A DNA stretch of 64,000 nt from Viola odorata (taxonomy: Eukaryota; Streptophyta; Magnoliopsida; Malpighiales; Violaceae): NCBI GenBank assembly GCA_963691705.1, contig OY829541.1, positions 38,209,661 to 38,273,660 of the forward strand, given 5' to 3'. The translations under genes were made by a program, and so were the position numbers. Shown here piece by piece: positions 9,501 to 22,176 of the stretch. Position 1 is the stretch's first letter. Every line of letters starts with the position of its first letter. The notes under the pieces are model-generated. The model had not been told where the DNA came from. It searched no databases and saw only the letters and a program-made list of their open reading frames with translations.

Positions 9501-11578
9501 TCAACTGGCATGGGAATTTGAATCATCTTGTGTGACGGGTCTGATGAAGTGGGGGCTGGGGCCTTGTCCGGTGTTTACTGGAATGTGAGAAATCAAATCG
9601 GCTGAAGTCTAACTTGTCTCATTTTATAGCCTGGGGGAATGGTCTGAACTAAAACAACACCATTGTAGCATGTATTGTTATTGCCAAGAAGCCTGAAATT
9701 GCCTGTTGAGGCAAAACAAATTCAAAATGATGGAACTGTAACTCGTCACATTAAAACATGGGAGAACAAGATCAACGATCACAAGGCTAGATAGCTTTTA
9801 ATTTGGTGAAAGCCATTAAGATATGTTTGGTACATCTTATGATCGGCTACTTCCATGGAAAACCATAATCATCGTAGGAACTATAGAAGTACCTGGACTT
9901 CGACAACAGTTTCAATAGGATGGTTTCAAATTCCATGTTATGTAGAAATGTAAAAACATGTTCCTTTCTTCCCCTGTTTTTTTTTTCCATACAAAAAGTG
10001 GACTGTTGGAGCCTTTCAATCCTGTTGGACACCTTATACCACTAGTTTTAGAGTTTTGTGTTCCCAAAGACAGGATGTTCGTAGATAGGAGCTTGTATCT
10101 ACCATAATGGTTGAGTTTGCCAGCCTTCTATTCTATTAGAACTTACAAACCGTTTAGTTGTGGCTCCTGCCATGTACAATCCAACCTATCATCCCTTTGC
10201 ATTTCTTTTTCCCCTTAAGGCACCAATCTAGATGATTCATCTGATCTCTACCGATATTTTAGAAACCAGAGCCTTTGTGACATAGTTAAACACATGGCAA
10301 TTACTAGAGTGAGAATTTCAGGTGGTCAGAAGACGAAACTGCTCATAGATTTCAGTACCAAAGAGACTCAGATGCTTGAGATTAAATATGCATCCTGCTC
10401 TATTTCTAGCTTTGTTCACAAGGTATTTAACATGTTTTGATCTTCAAATATTGTGACAGTTCATTTTTGTTGCTGCTGCAAAGCATTGTGTTGATATTGC
10501 AACTCATCAGCATGGCTGTTGTGTGCTACAAAGATGCATTGGTTTTTCAACTGGAAAGCATCGGCAAAACTTGGTTGCAGAAATATCAGCGAACGGACTT
10601 CTCCTTGCGCAAGATGCATATGGGTAACTATTGAAAAGATCCCTATCAGAACTTTTGGATCAGCTCATTCTTATTGGATAATGTTTTATTCTACCATCAT
10701 TTGATTTCTCCCTTTTCTCCAAAATTTTAAATTTGGAAAAAGTTATATTGTCATCTATTAGTGATGGCTTGTTCAGCGATTTTTTAGTCCATTTGCTCGT
10801 CTAAAATCTATGGTCAGTTGGATAGTTGCAGACATTCTTTCTTAGAAGTGTTATTAACATGTCATAGTTCTTGAGCCTTTTGACATATGGCCACTTGGCT
10901 TGAGGCAATGGCTAGGCTCAATTTTTTTGATACACAACTGTTTCAGTTCTAAATCCCTCAACTCAGACTGATCCTTTTGGTTCTCTTGCTTTACCGTGTC
11001 TACGTGCTCAGAATAACTAAGGAATCGGCTGCAACAGAAAGCCTTTCTAAAGTAGTGCATTTTCTTCTATGAGCCATTTTTTCCAGTTGCATAACATGGA
11101 CTCTGTCTTGCAGTAATTATGTTGTCCAGTTCGTGTTGGAGCTAAAACTCCCATCGGCCACCTCCAAGTTGATTTCTCAATTTGAAGGGAATTATGTGCA
11201 CCTCTCGACACAGAAGTTCAGTAGTCACGTGGTTGAAAAATGTCTTTTAACATTTACAGACGAGAGTCGGTCAAGAATCATCCGTGAATTGCTTTCTGCT
11301 CCTCACTTCGAGCATTTGCTTCAAGACCCCATGCAAATTATGTTGTTCAAACAGCTCTTAGAGTTTCCGAGGTAAAGGAATTTCTTGGATTCATGTGAAG
11401 TCTGGAGAACTTTTTCTTCCTTACATTTTCTTTTTTCTTTAAACTGATGGTGTTGAGTTTCGTAAACCAGGGACCGTTGCACGATTCACTGGTTGAAGCA
11501 ATCGAATCCCACAAAGAGATCTCTCGTAACAGTCCTTATTCAAAGAGGATTTTCTCTCAAAAGCTTCTGAAGAAGTGA
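6583..11578 (+). CDS. Pumilio/PUF RNA-binding protein (APUM12-like), one apparent frameshift
   Basis: Five coding exons: 6583-8123, 8241-8403, 10460-10623, 11114-11371 and 11471-11578, about 744 residues if the frame is restored. The N-terminal 400 or so residues are low-complexity. PUF repeats follow, with recognisable cores such as YLMAKDQHGCRFLQRMF, LIKDLNGNHVIQHCL and DIATHQHGCCVLQRC. PUF proteins bind mRNA 3' UTRs and repress translation or promote decay. In exon 4, after LLQDP, the conserved frame is lost by what looks like a 1-bp deletion at 11330/11331. As written, translation ends shortly after, while the downstream donor and last exon still encode a normal C-terminus in the original frame. 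This is a recent lesion or a sequencing error. Intron 2 is 2.06 kb with no gene seen. ATG 6604 is an alternative start. Confidence 0.85.
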
Positions 11579-12059
11579 TGCACCATTGCTTGTGTGCTCT
11601 GCTAGAAGCACAGTTGTTGTTCTGTATCACAATAACTGGTTAGAAGTCTTGTGCAACAAGGCAAAGCTTTGTCTTCTCAGCCAGCATGAAATATATATTG
11701 CCAGAGCTCAGAAGAATGTAGAAAAGATAAAAAAAGAGAGCAATTTGTTTTCTGAATCTATGTGCTCCATATGTTATAATCCCCTCAGCCAAATGAGAGA
11801 TTGTATAGTGTGCATAGATGTTGGAATTTTGTCCTTTTCTCCTTGTATAAAATAATTGAGATGGTTCATGAATTATTATTATTAGTTATTACCATCTTTT
11901 TGCTATATTGTGAATTTGTGAGTGAATAATTTATGTATATTACTACAATCCTTTCTTTTTTCATTAAATTGACATTAAAATGTTTCAGTTGTTGTTTTTA
12001 TATTCTCATAAATGCTTGTGGTTCATAGTAAAATAAAACAGGAAGAAAAGAAATGTTGA
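11579..12059. other. 3' flank of Pumilio gene
   Basis: Probable 3' UTR followed by AT-rich sequence. No further gene is seen. Confidence 0.5.
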
Positions 12060-12890
12060 TGGTGCCTACCTTACTTTTTCAAGGCCCGTGCAACGGTCAG
12101 CCTTTTCCCGGTCCTTGACAGTAATTTTCAAGAACCCTCGTATAATTCCGCCACACTCGTGTTTCATGACAAGACTTCACATCAACTTGCATCCATCACT
12201 TAAGGCTTAGCCGAACCCAAGACTAACACCCAAGTCATTTCACCACTCTCACGCACACGCACGACTAGGGCGAGGCCTCGATACTCTCGGTCCTCGCCAC
12301 GATCTCTCATGCCCGTCACATAACAAAGGTTTCCCTTGTCCTCGACCATCACTCGCACACAGGACAAGCAAGACCTCCACAATCCTTCAACACATACTCG
12401 CTTTGCCTCTCGGCTAGGCTCGCATATCCTTCAACACACACTCTGCCACATTCCCACATGTTTCGAGGCTACGCCTTCTTGTGCCTCTCGCCCACGCTCG
12501 CTCGTGTCTGCAACCACGCTCACTACTGAATCCAACCTCGACCCTTTCTTAACTGCGCACTACTAGCTTTCTATAGAGACCTAACTAGAAGTGACCATCA
12601 TAGCAAAGCCATCATGGCAGCGCCCATTCCATAATACAAAATACTCACTCACACATCTATGCCGCATTTGCATAGGAGAAGCCCACTTAAACAAATATAC
12701 TCTAGTATCTTACCCAGGGAAAGGTGGAGAGCTATCACACCCCAAAAGACTTCCCTTCACATAACCGATAAGGAACAATCTGTCAAATTCTTGCGTCACA
12801 GGTGCGTCTCAGGGCCTATGTTAAGGTTATGCTTGAACACCAAGGCCTCTTAACACTACTTGTACCAAGCATTAAACCATAGTCAACCCA
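12060..12890. other. C-rich block of foreign composition, probable repeat fragment
   Basis: About 830 bp is markedly richer in C, with many CTCG and CACAC words, than the AT-rich DNA on both sides. The small frames in it look random. The composition suggests a degraded retroelement fragment, but I find no LTR ends, primer site or conserved domain, so the identity is unknown. Confidence 0.35.
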
Positions 12891-14659
12891 AAAGTTGAAG
12901 TGAACCAACTATTTCAAATTTCAAATTAATCTATGATAAATTTATAATCTTTCCTAAACTTAGGAGAATTTTTTTCAAAACACAGATTTTTTTTTTTGAA
13001 AATCAAAAGATAATTTTTTTGGAAAATTTTAAATAATATTTAACAGTTCGACGATAAATTAATATTCTTTGATTTATTTATTTTAAAAAAATGATTATAT
13101 TATTAATTATTTTTATAATACCAAGAAGTAAACCCATGAACTATCTTATGAAGGAGACATGCACTAACCAATTATGTTAGAACTTTATATATTTTGATTG
13201 ATTTATTTAAATAAACATTGTTATAATTACTCTTAATTTTTTTTCTAATATTGATTTTTTTTAACCATAAAGTGGAAAGAAAAACATGCTTAGTAAAAAA
13301 TCTAGTTATAGGCGGCAAAAAGGGTAGTAAAAGAACATGGTATGTTGCCATGTGCAAGAGAAGATTTTTTAAAAATAGAGTAAAAGTAGGGTATGAATAT
13401 AAGGTTCATGAAATAGAGTATAATATGAATACGAGAAAAAGTAAAGATATCCTAGATATCCTAGATATCGTCATCTCTAGATCCACCTTAACACACTCTT
13501 AGGATAAATTTAGATTCATGTATTGACATGTGTTGTTTGATTGAGTATAGTAACATTATATTAAGGATACTTATTAACCAAAAGAAGTTTTGCTATAGTG
13601 TGACAAATACAGTAGATTTGGATACTGGGCTAAAATAGATGACGCAGTTGACTCTCTTTTTTATAATTAGTTGACTCACTTTTTTATAATTTTATTTTAT
13701 AAAAAATAACATTTATTTATTAATTTAGTCCATGTGTTCGTAAAATATTTCTAATTAAATCCCTATATGATTAATATAGTCCCCTTGTTCATAAAAAAAA
13801 TCCAATTAAACTCCTTAATTATTAGTTTAGTCTCCGTGCTCGTAAAAGATTTTCAATCAAACTCAGTCCCACAATGTGATGCCAAATTACTAGTATTATA
13901 TGCACGCTAGGTTAGTATTACTCTTACATTTAGTTTTACTATATATTAATACGTCTATTTATGGACATAGTGAAGCCTTCGGTCGATTTTGACATCCTTT
14001 GGGAACTACAATGCCACATAGTGTCAATTTTGTCCAAAATGACAAACAATAGTAACATATTCACTTAATTATGTATAAATTGGGTGATATAGTTTGGGTG
14101 TCATAATTCTTTTGTCTCTGAGTGAGTTGACGAACGTTTGGCAAGTTAACATTATTGAACTAATAAAGCATTCGATGAAAAATTTATCCAAAACGCTAAT
14201 GGCAATGGCAAATTTGGTAACAATGTAATAGTTGGGTGGTAAATATGTCCTCTAAAGGATAGTTTGGGTTCTAGAACAATTTATCCATAAATTCTTCATT
14301 AATATGATAGAAAGTGGTGTGTTTATTAAAAAATGAGTGATAATATTTCTAGTATATGTATGAAAAGGATGTCCTACATCAATTCATAAGCAACTCCCGT
14401 AAAACCCTCCAATGAAAGCATAAACTAGTATAGTTTGAGAGATGTGAGGGTGAACATACACATCTTTTACTTTAACATTCAAGGTAATGGGTCAATATTT
14501 TTTTTAGTTCAAGGTAAGGAAAAAGACAAAACCATTAACCTTGATTGTTGGGTTTTGTAGCTATGGTTTGTACATTTTGTGGCTCTATTTTTTTGCTCAA
14601 TCTACTGTTGATGCCCTCCTCTTTGTTGTAATACTTTGTTATGGGTTATCAATAAAAGT
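12891..14659. other. AT-rich intergenic DNA
   Basis: Very AT-rich with long T and A runs. No gene, RNA or clear transposon ends were seen. A loose internal repetition of a TTAGT(C/T)T...CGTAAAA theme occurs near 13720-13870. Confidence 0.5.
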
Positions 14660-14661
14660 TA

Positions 14662-15419
14662 CTCCCTCTGATAAAAAAAAATGTCGTTATGACTCCGGAG
14701 GAAATCAATGAAATTAAATGTCGTCACCCCACTTTTCTGACATTTTCAGTGGTGAAATGACCACCTTGCCCTTTCTACAATCACGCACGCCACACTCCTT
14801 TCCTTCTCTCGGGAGCCAAGCTTCGTTTGCACCATCACCCTCCTCCGCTTGCTCCACCTTTAATCCTCTATTTTCCTTTTAATTAATCAACTAATTAAAT
14901 TCCAAAATCATAACAATAAATCATGAAATCATTATCAATAGGGTACAAGGAGACAATTTGCAGCGGTAACAAAGGAGTTTTGCAATAAAAAAATAATTAT
15001 TATTGGTCATGTTGGAGGCTGGATTTCGGGTGAGGAAGAGGGAGTTTGGTCGGATCTGGGTCGATTTGGTGAGAGTTTTTACGGTGGGTGTTCGGATCTG
15101 ATTTTGTTTTGATATGGGTTGGATTATTTCTAGTCGGAGTCTGTTTGGCAATCTGTTTATGGTGGGTGTTGGCCATATATGGAGTTTTATAGTCATGGTT
15201 GATTAGAAGTGGCCGATTTTTGGCCGAAGTTGCAGAGGTGGCTGGTGGTGGTGGGAGGAAAGGGAGATGGCAGTGATGGTTATTGGCAGTAGAGAGAATG
15301 ACACGCTAGTAAATTTGAGAGAGGATAAGAGGCAGAATCATCTCAAATAATGCGTTGTCAGGTCCTCCTTAATATTTGTGCTTCCGGCCAGAACAATATT
15401 CTTTTCTAATCGGAGGGAG
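14662..15419. mobile_element. Non-autonomous mariner-related element, 758 bp
   Basis: The ends read TACTCCCTCTGAT inward from the left and TACTCCCTCCGAT inward from the right, with TA at 14660-14661 and 15420-15421. Inward similarity continues imperfectly for about 40 bp to a CCGG-containing segment. The ends match the CTCCCTCCG family of the nearby MLEs, but the interior encodes no transposase or accessory protein. It is probably mobilised in trans by an MLE. Confidence 0.75.
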
Positions 15420-15421
15420 TA

Positions 15422-16080
15422 TCATTTATGCAAGGTTCTTGTTTACAGCTCATTAGGGTTGTAAAAGGAACTCTTGTGCATATTGTGAGAGAACTTTTTT
15501 ATATAACACTCATGGCTCAGAACCCAATGATGAAGGCGTACAATAAATGTCAGACAATCATTTATAGAGATGATAGGTGCCTCCTTCCTGACGTCGCCAT
15601 TTGTAAATGCTCCTTCTAGGTGATTGCTGAAACAATGCATGCTACTCCAAAGCTGGCCAAAATGAATGGAATTATTACCTTACCCGTGCCAAATGCATGA
15701 GCACCTGAATATGACATATTATTGGACTTGCTTAATTGAGTGATGGTAATTTCCATAAGCTATTGCAATATATGTTGTAAAATAATCTAGGAATTTCGAA
15801 TTTGTTTAGTAATTTATTTCAATACTACTTTCTTATGAGTAATTATGAGTTATTATGTAGAGAGATGGTGCACATGGCAAATGTTTTCTTAAGTTCGGAT
15901 GGTTTAGAAGGTTGTTTTTGTTCATGACTCCGTTGATTTTATTTTTGTGTAGCTATCTTTTACCATTTCTTGTGTGCTGTTTATATTGGCAGAATCGTCT
16001 TCATATTTTTTTTCTTGTTCTACATAACCCTTCCTAAATGTATTGTGTTTGGAAATATATGTCATGTTATATAATTTTAA
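15422..16080. other. Intergenic DNA between two MLE-type elements
   Basis: AT-rich. The short open frames have no recognisable features. Nothing else is seen. Confidence 0.5.
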
Positions 16081-16443
16081 TATTCCCTCCGTCCCACAAA
16101 TAATGTCGTTCTACGGCTTGGCGCTGTGTGGGAAAAGAATGTCGTTCTCGCATTCCCACACAGTTCTTGCATAAATCTGACCCTATTGCCCTTGAAAGGG
16201 ATTGCAACGTGCGAGTCCCATTTTTCTCTCCCACCATCAAGCCTCTCTCTCCTTTCTCAGCCAAATCCTTTGAAAATTTTGAATCATTTGAAGGGAATTT
16301 GAAAATTGGTACTTCAATTTGGTGGGAAATGGCTATTTGGGTTTACTTCAGTCGTCCTTTTTTTCGACAGTTTTCAAATTTCCTTCTGTTTACTCCTTCC
16401 TCCATCATAGAATTAGGGTTTCCCATTTTCTTCACTAGCCATC

Positions 16444-17019
16444 ATGGAAAGCATCAATTATTGGCTTGATTCATAAGACAACTCCATCGTCGAATTCGAT
16501 GATTCGATGAACATGTTTGTTCCTGATTCAATTACAAACGGAGAAGAGGCCGCAGATGCTGTGTTTGACAAGAACGACGATGTTATGGAAGCAATCAAAG
16601 AATAATCCACTGATGAGCAAGTGGCAAACGTCAATGTAGCCTCAATCGTGGCTGATTCTAGCAAGGATGTAGCCTTAATCGTGGCTGATTCCAGCGAGGT
16701 TATGGAGACAATAGTGGAGGACACATACTGTGATGAAGATGAAGTGGGTTCGGAGCATGCCGATAAGAAATTGGAGGCAATCGTTGATTTTAGGAGGGTG
16801 AAGAAGTCCAGGGTAATTGATTCACAGAGCAAAGTTATTCATGACTTTGACCTAAACGAGCCCTATAATGAGGAGAAGGAATTGGCTGGCAAGAAGAAAC
16901 TTGAAAGGGACTTCGACCTCAACAAACTCCCTATCGCAGGTATGTTTCGATTGACAGACCCTAGCCGCGAAGCAGACTTCATTGAGATGTTGTGTCTCTT
17001 ACTTCCATCTTTCTATTAA
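16444..17019 (+). pseudogene. Accessory gene A of MLE-2 (two nonsense codons)
   Basis: A single frame of 192 codons aligns with protein A of MLE-1 and MLE-3 but has in-frame TAA codons at codons 11 and 54, both one C-to-T change from CAA. Conserved parts remain: an N-terminal FDDSMNMFVPDSI block, an acidic middle with two VADSS repeats, a degenerate DLNEPY, then RDFDLNKLP and a C-terminus ending LLPSFY. A start after the second stop would lose the N-terminal block. No frameshift is needed, so decay looks mutational rather than structural. Confidence 0.8.
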
Positions 17020-17259
17020 TCTTGTACTTCAATTATAGTGTTATTGTTTGGTTGATAAAGTTGACTGTCATGTGGATGTATATAGGATGAATGTATGTTG
17101 CAGTTGAAATCAACATATGTATTGACAGTTTGGTTTAAGTTTTAATTAAATCAATGGTATCTGATTTTGTAATGAAACATCTATGTTATCTAGATTTTAT
17201 GTATTGTCATATTGTTTGTAAATTTGTGTAGATAATGACTATATTTGGTTTCAATTAGT

Positions 17260-17700
17260 ATCTTTGTTTCATCAATCGTTTGAGAGATCTCTGTTGTCTG
17301 GATGTGTTCATTTTTGGTCCAGTTTGGTAACCCTTCATCTCTATATTTGGTTTCTATTTGGATTCAGATTGGTTTCAATTTGGTTTCATTTTGGTTCCTA
17401 TTTTGATTTCAATTTTGTTTCAGTTTGCCACTGGCTTGGTTTGAATTTGTTTTCTGTTTTGATTTCAATTTGTTTAGGTTTGGCACTGCTTTGGATTCAA
17501 TTTGTTTAGGGTTTTGAAATCAATTTGGATTCAGTTTGGCACTGGTTGGTTTGAATTTGTTTTCTGTTTAGAAATCAAATTGTTTAGGGTTTGGCACTGG
17601 CTTGGATTCAAATTGTTTAGGGTTTGGAATTCAATTTGTTTAGGTTTGGCACTACCTTGGATTTAAATTCTATTTTCGTTACAATTTTCTTTCAGTTTAT
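17260..17700 (+). repeat. Degenerate TTTGG/CAATTT tandem repeats in MLE-2
   Basis: Variants of TTGGCACTGG, TTTGTTTAGG and GATTCAATTTG recur irregularly every 40-60 bp over about 440 bp downstream of pseudogene A. Non-coding. Confidence 0.6.
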
Positions 17701-17888
17701 TTCTCTACGTATTTCCTTAGCCTTAACATGTTTAATACTGGCTGGAAATTGTAAACAATATAAGGAGAAAGAATATAGAAAATAACAGGAAAAAGAAACT
17801 GCGTTAACTTTATTATCCATTCCAATTACATAGAGAAATAGGAGTGGATTTCAGGGAGGAAGGAGGAGATATTTGACATAGACCCTAA

Positions 17889-18272
17889 CTACTCAGAGTC
17901 AGATGCATTGGAGGTGGTTGGGATGCCTGAAATGGCATTTCCAAAGGAGTTGAGTTCAACAGCAGCAACCTTCACACTCCTAAGTGTCAGGTTCAACACC
18001 TATCTATTTTGCTTCATATGAGTAATTGAGAGAGTGAGATGGTTGATAGTCCTCCCATATGCCTCCACTGCAGTGATGGCCAATCTCTCGTGTTCCCTAT
18101 CTTCATAGATCTCATCCTGCCTTGCCTACAAGTCCTCAAGTATCCCCTCGAGCTCTTGGAGGTCTTGTGTAGTAAGCAGAACCCTATTCTCCATCTAGAC
18201 AACGTCTGTCTCCAAATGAGTTGAGATGAGGCCTGAAGCATTGAGGAGCTCAACCTTTTTATCACGTTTCAT
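17889..18272 (-). pseudogene. Accessory gene B of MLE-2 (three in-frame TAG codons)
   Basis: Reading the minus strand from an ATG at 18272 gives 127 codons and a terminal TAG in one uninterrupted phase, with three internal TAG codons and no frameshift. The start MKRDKKVELL resembles MNRDEKRELV of B2. The end has NSFGNAISGIPTT, matching the family tail. It lies on the transposase strand in the same relative position as B1 of MLE-1. It is too broken to appear as one open frame but is clearly the same gene family. Confidence 0.72.
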
Positions 18273-18379
18273 TATACCACACCTGCAAATAGATAGAAAC
18301 AGAGCAAAAGAGATGAGTTGAGAAAAGAAAGAAACTATGGTAGTTTAGGGTTGGCGAGAATTGAGTGAATGGAGGGTGG

Positions 18380-18387
18380 TATATATA
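18380..18387 (-). promoter_or_regulatory. TATA-like box upstream of pseudogene B
   Basis: TATATATA lies 108 bp upstream of the pseudogene ATG on the minus strand, similar in spacing to the intact family B genes. Confidence 0.45.
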
Positions 18388-18639
18388 GGAGTTTATTAGG
18401 GTTACCAAGGAAAAGGTTCAATTAATAAAGAAAAGGATGAAATGGCGCAATGGTTGGAATGTAAACAGATTTTGGGAACTCAAACAATTTTTTCCCTTGT
18501 TGTAGTTGTAAACAAATCTTCTCTTTGTGTATTGCAGTTGCAATACAATCCTTCTTCTATGCATAGACAATATCGCCAAACGTGTCAACCAAATCCTTAT
18601 CACATACTATAATTGTTAGAGGTAAAATCAAACAACTAT

Positions 18640-19330
18640 CTCCTATACAATTATCCATTGCTTGACACAAAAGCAACCACTGCTGACATGCATTGTGCAA
18701 TAACATCGCCAGATTTATAGCTAAACAATTGATTCAATCGCAGCATCCATATAACGACACCATTGTAGCAACACATTAGATAAACAAAAATCAAATCCAT
18801 TAATAGTTTAGAATCCAAACTACACATCATTTACTACTGCATTGTAAGTTGAGAACAAATATTACAAACTACTCATAACTAACCACTGCATTGTAATTTG
18901 AAACTGCATAGATCACAAACTACACAGTTTGGCACTACATTGTAAGTTTAAAACAAGGATCACAATCTACACATAACTAACCACTGCATTTTAGCAACAA
19001 ATAATCTAACAAACTGAACTTCACATGTGCATGGTAAGTTAAGATCAGAAGTATCTAAAATGATAGCCATTTATCTACTGAAACTGCATAGGTAGACAAT
19101 GAATTCAAACCAAACAACTAACTATTGCATGATTCAATATGTATAGCAATATTGCATCCAAAATAAACTTTTTGGCAATGCACTTCCACTTAATATAACA
19201 TAGTTAAACAATGGAAGTGCATAACCAAAAAGGCTTTACAGTTGAGTCCTACTACCATATATGCCATACCAAAATTAACAAACTAAGTTGTATAGGGCTA
19301 ACATAATTAACATTTTAATTACTATATCTA
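18640..19330. repeat. Degenerate repeats in MLE-2 (ACTGCATTGTAAGTT theme)
   Basis: The words CACTGCATTGTAA, ACAAACTACACA and CATAACTAACCACTGCATT recur several times with drift. It is non-coding filler between pseudogene B and the transposase. Confidence 0.5.
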
Positions 19331-19338
19331 CCAAAAAA

Positions 19339-21083
19339 TTAACCAATCCCAGTTGGTACTCCTAACCAAAAACAGAAGTAGCCAAGCTTTGCAACATCAA
19401 GCATAATCTCTAAATCCTGAAATAAAAATAACAATTCAATGTCAGTAGCCATTATAAGGTAAATATTGTGGATTGTCAATAACAAATAAGGCACTAGCTT
19501 ACATGGTAAAGGTGGAAGATGTGCAGCAGCAGTTGCAAAGATCAATGGATCACAAGCCAATGTCGAAGGAAGCAACCCAAGTCTATCCAAGTGCTTTTTT
19601 TTCATGTGTGAGATTCTATATGCATTGGAACCTCTAATTTTTAAAATCTCTATCATGCATGACTGGAGAGTGATGAAAATGCTATTAGCCTTCTTATCTG
19701 AGAATTCAAAGTATGTTTTTCTGACAGCTTCCACCAACTGATTTATATTGGTTGCACATTTCTTTTCTTGCAAAGACTGAATTGCTCTAAAAAATCCTAG
19801 ATCAAGAACATTTAAGTCAGGGGAATTAGGAGGTTGACATAGCAGTTGAATGTTCAATCCTACTCTTTCCACAACAGCTAAAAAATTAATATCATCTTCA
19901 TGGATATGTGTTTTTGCATTATCCTGCTGGATGATAATTGGATCCGAGAGGCTATCCCTTGGCCATTTGTCCTTAATGGCAGGTAAGATATGTTCAATCA
20001 TGTACTGCCTAATGACTCTCCTATCAATTTTTGGTATTGGCTTAACTTCTAATGATCCTGTCATCCTATTTGAACTAGACCTCAAAGCAGCAACCTCTGT
20101 CACCAATGGAAACACCCTAATTCTACCATCAAATGTACAGTTCCCATCACAATCATATCTAGGCCTAGCAACAGCTACAAGGAACATAATCTTAGGAATA
20201 AAATTTATACTTTTGATGGTTCTTACAGGTTCATCTTCATCAGGGAGGAGGAAGTATGTCTGCACCTTCCTTGTCACTTGAAACCACTTCTCATCTATAT
20301 GAACACGTTCTCCATGTGATGGAAAGAATGAGTTGATGGTGCTGAGTCTGGATCAATGAATGAGAAACAATGTCGAACCCTTTGAACCCGATTTGCCTCT
20401 GTCAATGATGGTTTGATGGAATTACTGTGGCGCGTCAACTCTCCTGTTCTTAATTTGTTGTGCAGAAACATCCTGGAAACCCCCAAAGCAGCTGCAAGAG
20501 TCTTAAGGGTTGTTCTACTCCTCAAAAGAATATCCCTGATTTTCTGTAAGTCAAATTCGATCCTTTTTCTGCACAATTTTTTACTCTGCAATGAGATACA
20601 TTGTGGTTATTGGACTCTTTACCTCTTTTCCACAGCCGCTGGATTGATCGAATTTGCACATTGAATATCTCAGCAACTTCCCCTGTTGTTGTCATCTTCA
20701 GCTTTCCATTAACACTTCTCCGTAGTAGCATATTGTAAGTTGCCACTCTGTCCTCATGACACAACTCTTTTCTCCCCAGTTTTGAACCTACCATTAACAA
20801 CACATCATCATTACAAAACCAAATAACATTTAACTACATTCAATTATCCATCATTCTACTGTGAGTTGAGAAACTGTACCTTCAACCCCAGCATGAGGTT
20901 CTTGGTTTTCATTAACCTCTGGCAAATCTTTATGGATATCGTCGAGATGTTGCGGACTTTGGGGAATGGCTTCTTCCTCATTACTACTGGTAATTATACC
21001 CCTTCATTCACTAATTTGTGGTCTGATAATGGTGCTGGATAGTAGCTCAACAAATCGAGGGAATCGAATTGATTGTCTTCCAT
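19339..21083 (-). pseudogene. MLE-2 transposase, DD39D, frameshifted
   Basis: Exon 1 runs from ATG 21083 to about 20880 with a frameshift near 21000. A 92-bp GT-AG intron (20788-20879) follows at the same place as in MLE-1. Exon 2 keeps the HTH (SIQRLWKRGKES), then needs frame changes near 20580 and near 20290 before the catalytic core. QQDNAKTH and SPDLNVLDLGFF are preserved with 39-residue spacing. The 3' end may be spliced, with a GTAAGC donor near 19500. At least three frame lesions make this non-functional as written. Confidence 0.85.
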
Positions 21084-21443
21084 CGATATTCGATGAAAAT
21101 TGTTTTAACAGAAATGGAGGAGCTCTTGAGATAGAGATGGATGGATGGGAATGCAGAGATTTGGAGTGTGAAAGCATTGTTAACTATTGGAAGTAAAAAA
21201 AATTAAAATTTGGGTTGAAACAATTTAAATTTCAACTCAATAATTCGTGAAATTTGGGAGGGATTAGGGTTTGGTTTGGGGCAAGCTTCGAATGAGAGAG
21301 TATTGCTCAAATGCGCGTCTGTGTGATCAGTGGCAGAATCCGTAAATACGTGGATTAGTGAGGGACAAAAGCGTAATCTCACGTAGCGTCTTAAAACGCG
21401 TGCCAAAGGCTAAAATGACATTGTTTGTGGGATAGAGGGAGTA

Positions 21444-22139
21444 TTTAAATTATTTGAAGTATTTTATTTCTATTGTACATGGTTCGAGCTATCTTTAATT
21501 TTTTTGGTTACTTTAAATATACTTCGAAATATTGGGCATATTGATGCATTTAACTAGTTTTGAATTATAAATTAATCATAGATATTCAAAAATCCTATTT
21601 GGAACTTGAATTTAGACTCAGATAGCTCAAAAAGTTATTGGCTTTGTAGTTTGGTTATATGATAAATGTATTTTAATGATGATGCTTTTAATAAATTTGA
21701 CTTACAATTTGTGACGATATATCAATCATTGTTAGCAAAAAGACTTCATCAATCCTTCCATACTCATAAGGGTAGGGTGTATTAAGCTATTCTCTTGTTA
21801 TTGTATCAAGTTTAATTGAATAAATAAATATGATTATTATCATTTCTCTATTAGCTTATATTTTTTATTTAAATAATTAAATAATAAATAAATATAAGGT
21901 TGCCTCCTGAAATGGACCTAAATATTAAATTTATATAAAAAGAATGAAAACAAAAATGACTAGGGAAAAAAGTTAGTAAAAATATGGAACATTTAACAAT
22001 ATTCTTATAAAAAGAAAATCATGTGTTTTAGACGAATTTTCATGGGCTTCATGCAGCCCATCCACTATTGGCCCAATAAAAATTGGACGAACTAACAACA
22101 AAGACAAAAACAAGAGAAAGATGGTCGGTATTAAATTAG
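21444..22139. other. AT-rich spacer between MLE-2 and MLE-3
   Basis: About 700 bp of AT-rich DNA with no gene seen. It separates two complete TA-flanked elements. Confidence 0.55.
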
Positions 22140-22162
22140 TACTCCCTCCCAAATCTTTTACT

Positions 22163-22176
22163 TGACGCGGGCCCAC
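22163..22176 (+). promoter_or_regulatory. Transposase-side subterminal 14-mer
   Basis: TGACGCGGGCCCAC is identical to the inward-reading site at the transposase end of MLE-1 (5910-5923). Confidence 0.5.

Larger units (their letters stand above)
16083..21441. mobile_element. MLE-2: decayed mariner-like element with pseudogenised accessory genes
   Basis: A 5,359-bp element with imperfect TIRs of about 40 bp, sharing TCCCACAAA and AATGTC cores, flanked by TA at 16081-16082 and 21442-21443. It has the same gene order as MLE-1: A gene on plus near the left end, B gene on minus, transposase on minus near the right end. All three are disabled. The B-to-transposase interval is filled with degenerate repeats. 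It is an older relative that shows the accessory genes are ancestral to this lineage. Confidence 0.88.
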
